Shown here piece after piece: positions 60,420-64,000 of a DNA stretch of 64,000 bases. Numbering within the stretch: position 1 is the first letter of the stretch; every line of letters starts with the position of its first letter. The DNA comes from Lycorma delicatula. Taxonomy: Eukaryota; Arthropoda; Insecta; Hemiptera; Fulgoridae. The stretch covers positions 17,814,022-17,878,021 of the forward strand of contig NC_134465.1 in the NCBI RefSeq assembly GCF_047948215.1, given 5' to 3'. The notes beneath the pieces were generated by a model. That model did not search any database, was not told where the DNA came from, and saw only the letters and a program-made list of their open reading frames with translations. Both the position numbers and the translations under genes were made by a program.

Positions 60420-61438
60420 CAATTTGTTTTCAAACACTTTAACCCGCTGATGAACTGGAATGTCTCATTATGGTGATTTTTAGTTAGCAATCATGCATTG
60501 TTTGTTTCGTTACACTGCTTGTTTCACGGCCTCCCATAGAAAGTAATCTGGGGTTCAGATCAGGCGATCATGAAGGCCACAAATCCCTAGAAATGATTTA
60601 TTTAAAGATATTTAATAAAAAAAAAAAAATAATCATTAACCTGTTAGCTATGTGCACTGGTGCACACTTGTTGGAACCAACCATGATTGATTTCCACTTC
60701 TGTTGACTGACTAATTAAGTTTGTGAAGTTATGAGCATAATAACGATCGCTATTAAGTGTATATTCAAAAAAGTTTGGACCCACAATCTTATGAGCGTTC
60801 TACTCACACCGACCCAGATTCCAATTTTCGCTTCATGTAATTCATGAGGGTTAGATGTCGACCACAGTCATGTATTTTGTGAATTAATATACTCTCCCAC
60901 CTGAAACTATGCTTCATCAGGAAAAAACATAATATTGAGGATATAAACAGAATTTTGGTCAATAAAATGTTTAGATCATTGAAATAACATAGTCTTTTGG
61001 CACGATCTGTAGTTTTCAGTTTTTATACGCGTATTACTTTGTAGGGGAAAAGTTTCTGTTCTTTTTTCTTGCAGCTTTATATGCGGTAGCAAGTCTGATA
61101 TCTTGCTCCTCTGCTAACTTACACATTGATTGATGAACTTTTGGCCATAGTCTGAAATATCAAACAGCTTCTGTTCGTTTAGGTGGTCTTCCACTGGTAA
61201 TTACTAGAGGCTAAACAGGAAAAAGAAAGAAAGAAAGGTGGTCTTCCAATGCAATCAGCGTCTTCAAGAACCTATTGTCTGAAATTTTTATGATAAGAGT
61301 TTGAAATGCACTGTGGTGAAGAACAAGAGTATTTGGAAATTTTTCAGAAAGCTTACGCTTCACTAAATCAGTATTCTTGTCACCTTCACGAAAGATGTGC
61401 TCAACGAGAAAAATTCGTTCCTCTACCGAAAGAACCAT
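60420..61438 (-). pseudogene. mariner-like transposase, heavily broken
   Basis: The probable start codon at 61438 gives MVLSVEERIFLVEHIFREG, an N-terminal helix-turn-helix domain, to about 61260. After the SINE insertion I recognise FPDEA (first Asp, about 60920) and IGIWVGVSRT (about 60800). The region of the second Asp is damaged (GWFQQ, about 60690). The third-Asp region SPDLNP is near 60555. Stops are frequent. Confidence 0.7.
61194..61235 (+). repeat. 5'-truncated family A SINE tail with 13-bp target duplication
   Basis: The insert ends in AGAGGCTAAACAGGAAAAAG, the tail seen at 3295-3329 and 18650-18680. It is bracketed by AGGTGGTCTTCCA at 61181-61193 and 61236-61248. This is retroposition of a strongly truncated SINE into the mariner-like element. 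Confidence 0.85.
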
Positions 61439-62089
61439 AACATTTCTTGCAACTATAGATTCCAATAAACAAAAACAACATGAAATGAAACTAAGCAAGT
61501 TCAATAACCAGCTATTGCCATCTTGGCTTATTACTGAGCAACGCCCAACAAACGACCAACCAGGAAAACCGACTAACGCCAAAAGAATAGAATGCATCAC
61601 ATAATTCTAACGCACACTGCAGAGCGACTTTCTGAACGCAACAGAAAGTTGTGAAAATGTTATCATTTTCACCACTATATTATGTATGCATGTTTTTACA
61701 GTTTTTTTCAAAAATAGCTTGTTTCTGAGCACAGGATTATAGCCAAGTTTTCTAGGTAATATATTATTGTATTGTTCTGAGTTCATCTTTTTTTAAGACA
61801 ATTAAGATGGAATGAAGTAAACACAATGATTTTATTGAAATGGTTATATAATGGCAGCTGTACTAGTAAAACACTGTTTAAAGACTTTGAATTTGCACTA
61901 GAAAGGCATATTGAGTGAGCTACATTTTCATTTTAAAGCTTGACCAAAATATTTAAAAGAAATATAAATAAAATTTTGACAATTCGCCAGCAATCCTTAC
62001 CAATTTTATACTGCACTGAATTGTTTATTCAAAGACAATCACAATCTATTTATCTACTTACAAGGTAATACTCATTTTATTTGTTTCAG

Positions 62090-62232
62090 GAATGCTAAAT
62101 TCATTTTTATCATACGAAACATTCCACTATCTAGGAAAATTATCGTACTGTCTTTATTTAACACATCCATTTATTCAGCAACTACAGTTTGGATATGTTG
62201 ATACCCCAAGAAAATTCACCAATGTATCTCAG
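62090..62232 (+). CDS. nrf-6-like: nrf-6-like acyltransferase, exon 10 (penultimate)
   Basis: Acceptor TTGTTTCAG at 62089; donor GTAATA at 62233. Entry phase 1, exit phase 0. It encodes MLNSFLSYETFHYLGKLSYC and LYLTHPFIQQLQFGYVDTPR, the S-CLYL-HP segment of the acyltransferase-3 C-terminus. It pairs with the paralogous exon at 1273-1415. The final exon (last helix and C-terminus, usually 50-70 residues) must lie to the right of the window. Confidence 0.85.
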
Positions 62233-63203
62233 GTAATAAAGACACCAAAATTATAGAATATAAGTAATGCTGTATATTATACAATAACATTGATTACACA
62301 TGGCAATATAAAAATAAAAAAAAATAGTAATTGCTCCAGCAAAATCCTTATTGGCTTGAAGTACGGATAGGTGAAATCATTGTTATTATTATGACTGCTA
62401 ATCCAAGTTTAATTGAAAAGAGTAAAGAGATTTTACTACATTACACCATGGTGATCAATTTAAAAATGGGGTATCGTTTTTTTTACAAATCTCTATGTTT
62501 TACAGTCCAATTAGTTCATACAGACAAAAAACAAACTGTGTACATGTGAAGCACTGCTTCTGGTCTTTTATGTCAGGATTGATCAAACCAATTTTATTCA
62601 AATTTAGCTCAAACATTTCTATATATGGGACATTGATGATATTATTTTTTTTAAATCTGTCAAGGGGAAGGAGGGTACCATGAAACAACAATTTTGATTC
62701 TTTCAGAAGCATTTTAGAAAACTTTATTAAAGAAAATTTGTTACCTACAATTAAATTAAATCCGTCTTAAATTCACTAAAATAATAATAGACAAAACTTG
62801 AAAAATTAGATCCGAGATTAAAAAATAACCCTTTTAAAAACAAGCCCGATTAGAAAGATCCAGCAGCAAGGGACTCTGTCCAGGTTCTGCGATAAAGTAG
62901 GGAGTAATAGACTCCTGCCAACTTTGCATTCCATTCCATTCCATTACCTACAATATATATAAATTAAAAATTTTTTTTTTAAATCAACTCCCACCTCTAA
63001 AAATTAAAATATATGTATTTTTGTTCTTTTGCTCTTATCTCTTCAATTTACATATTTTTCAAAATTTTTTGAAAATTTATAGTTCATATATATAAAGTTA
63101 ACAAGAAATTTTTACAATTGTTTTTAAATTATAGATTCCTGAACCTAAAATACAGAAACGTTTTTTGAAAATTTTTATTTCCTTATTTTAGCTTTTATTG
63201 AAG
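62233..63203. other. Intron 10, first part: AT-rich
   Basis: The first 100 bases resemble 1416-1550. A CATTC/CCATT simple repeat lies at about 62928-62946. No exon is found. Confidence 0.5.
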
Positions 63204-63409
63204 GTTTTTTTTTAACCTCCAGGACCAACATTAGGTATTGCTTCATAGGATGAGGTGGATGATTTGTAGCGTATGAAAATGCCATGCCTGTCTGGGATTC
63301 GAACCCAGGCCTCCGGATGACACACCCGGACGTTTCAACATCTTGAAACAAAAGTTTCCTTTTCGATGAAAGGTCGAGGCGCTACCAGTCGTGCCATGGA
63401 GGCCAGCCA
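63204..63409 (-). repeat. tRNA-derived SINE, family B, with target duplication
   Basis: On the - strand it begins GGCTGGCCTCCATGGCACGA (box A region), has a good box B (GGTTCGAATCCCAG) and GGCATGGCATTTTCATACGC. It ends with CATCCTATGAAGCAATACC and GGAGGTTAAAAAAA. A 9-bp duplication TTATTGAAG flanks it (63195-63203 and 63410-63418). About 50 extra bases lie between the two promoter boxes relative to the copy at 22519. Confidence 0.85.
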
Positions 63410-63758
63410 TTATTGAAGATATTAGATTTAAAGAACTTCACTAAAGCAAATTTGTTAAGCTTAACCTATGAACGCTTTTTAAAAAAATCTTTCTTAAAAT
63501 TTATTCCTCACTTCTAAAAAATATATATATAAAATTTTTTTTGTCTCCAATTCTTTTACTTTTTATTATTAAATTTTTTTTGTCTGTTTCTTCAACACTT
63601 AAAGGGCTGTTAAAACTAAAGTAGCTTTGGCACCTATATTATAATCCAAACCCAAAATGAGAAGCAATTTTTTACACTTTTTCACAAAAGTTATACTTTT
63701 ATTAAATTACACTTGATCCGCATAGCCGAGAAAGTCATGCAGTACTTTATAAGCTTTT

Positions 63759-63799
<41 letters not shown>

Positions 63800-64000
63800 C
63801 AATATATATACTCATACAATTATTATTATCAAAATGTAGTCTAGTCTGCTATTAAGGCTCTTGTTTGGGAGTTGAATGAATCCTCCCCCAAAAACAAGAT
63901 TAAAAAAAACACACACATTTGTTATTCACAAATAACATGATTTTTCATTCACCAAATGTACAATTGTATGATAACCGGTAATACCAATTTGTTATACATT
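63410..64000. other. Intron 10, end of window: AT-rich with (TA)n
   Basis: A (TA)n microsatellite is at about 63757-63795. No coding sequence is seen. Confidence 0.5.

Larger units (their letters stand above)
60257..61644 (-). mobile_element. mariner-superfamily element on the minus strand, with imperfect TIRs
   Basis: The left end CAGTGCGCTCGGAAAGTTGC and the inverted right end (about 61605-61644, ACTGCAGAGCGACTTTCTGA) match over about 27 bp with several differences; TA lies at 60255-60256. Length is about 1.39 kb. The transposase is on the - strand. A 42-bp SINE tail is inserted at 61194-61235. Confidence 0.7.

Noticed and set aside
22778..62232. Bacterial-type promoters, ribosome binding sites or operons
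   Set aside because: The sequence is clearly from an intron-bearing eukaryote.
63204..63409. Possible tRNA gene (good box B)
   Set aside because: No closed cloverleaf, long insert between boxes, SINE body and A-tail with a target duplication.

Overview
The window is AT-rich eukaryotic DNA with GT-AG introns, insect-type transposons and two tRNA-derived SINE families. It is almost certainly an insect chromosome. The SINEs and long TE-filled introns suggest a large hemipteran-like genome, but that is an impression, not a demonstration.

The only recognisable host gene is on the + strand: an nrf-6-like (nose resistant to fluoxetine) multi-pass membrane acyltransferase-3 family gene. Nine coding exons lie between 22778 and 62232, with joining splice phases except at one place. 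The exon normally encoding the RLTP-type segment between 46120 and 54131 is not visible. The last exon lies beyond 64000. A second copy of the penultimate exon (1273-1415, about 87% identical to 62090-62232, with similar intron flanks) shows that an upstream tandem paralog ends in the left part of the window.

Layout. 1-5740: end of the paralog and a cluster of inverted SINE pieces. 5740-6980: hAT remnant (- strand). 7164-18162: an 11-kb decayed Polinton/Maverick with about 471-bp terminal inverted repeats. It holds a retroviral-type integrase, a double-jelly-roll capsid-like gene and other broken viral-type ORFs. On its - strand is a RING-finger gene that appears to be spliced, and a Helitron-like element sits near its right end. 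19051-20362: mariner-superfamily element with TA duplications. 22778 onward: the nrf-6-like gene. Its introns hold a foldback element (24949-25937), a 4.6-kb LINE with a PHD/FP-type ORF1 (28187-32863), R1-like LINE pieces (32864-34060 and 41900-45640), a truncated mariner relative (38570-39060), inverted Penelope pieces (39740-40440), a pogo/Tigger remnant (40540-41200), a BEL/Pao element (47280-50470), a mariner with both TIRs (52254-53556) and a mariner relative on the - strand (60257-61644).

The host gene is read as one multi-exon transcript. Everything between its exons is repeat-derived or featureless AT-rich sequence. All mobile elements carry stops or frameshifts and look inactive. The least ordinary part is the Polinton and its RING-finger cargo gene.
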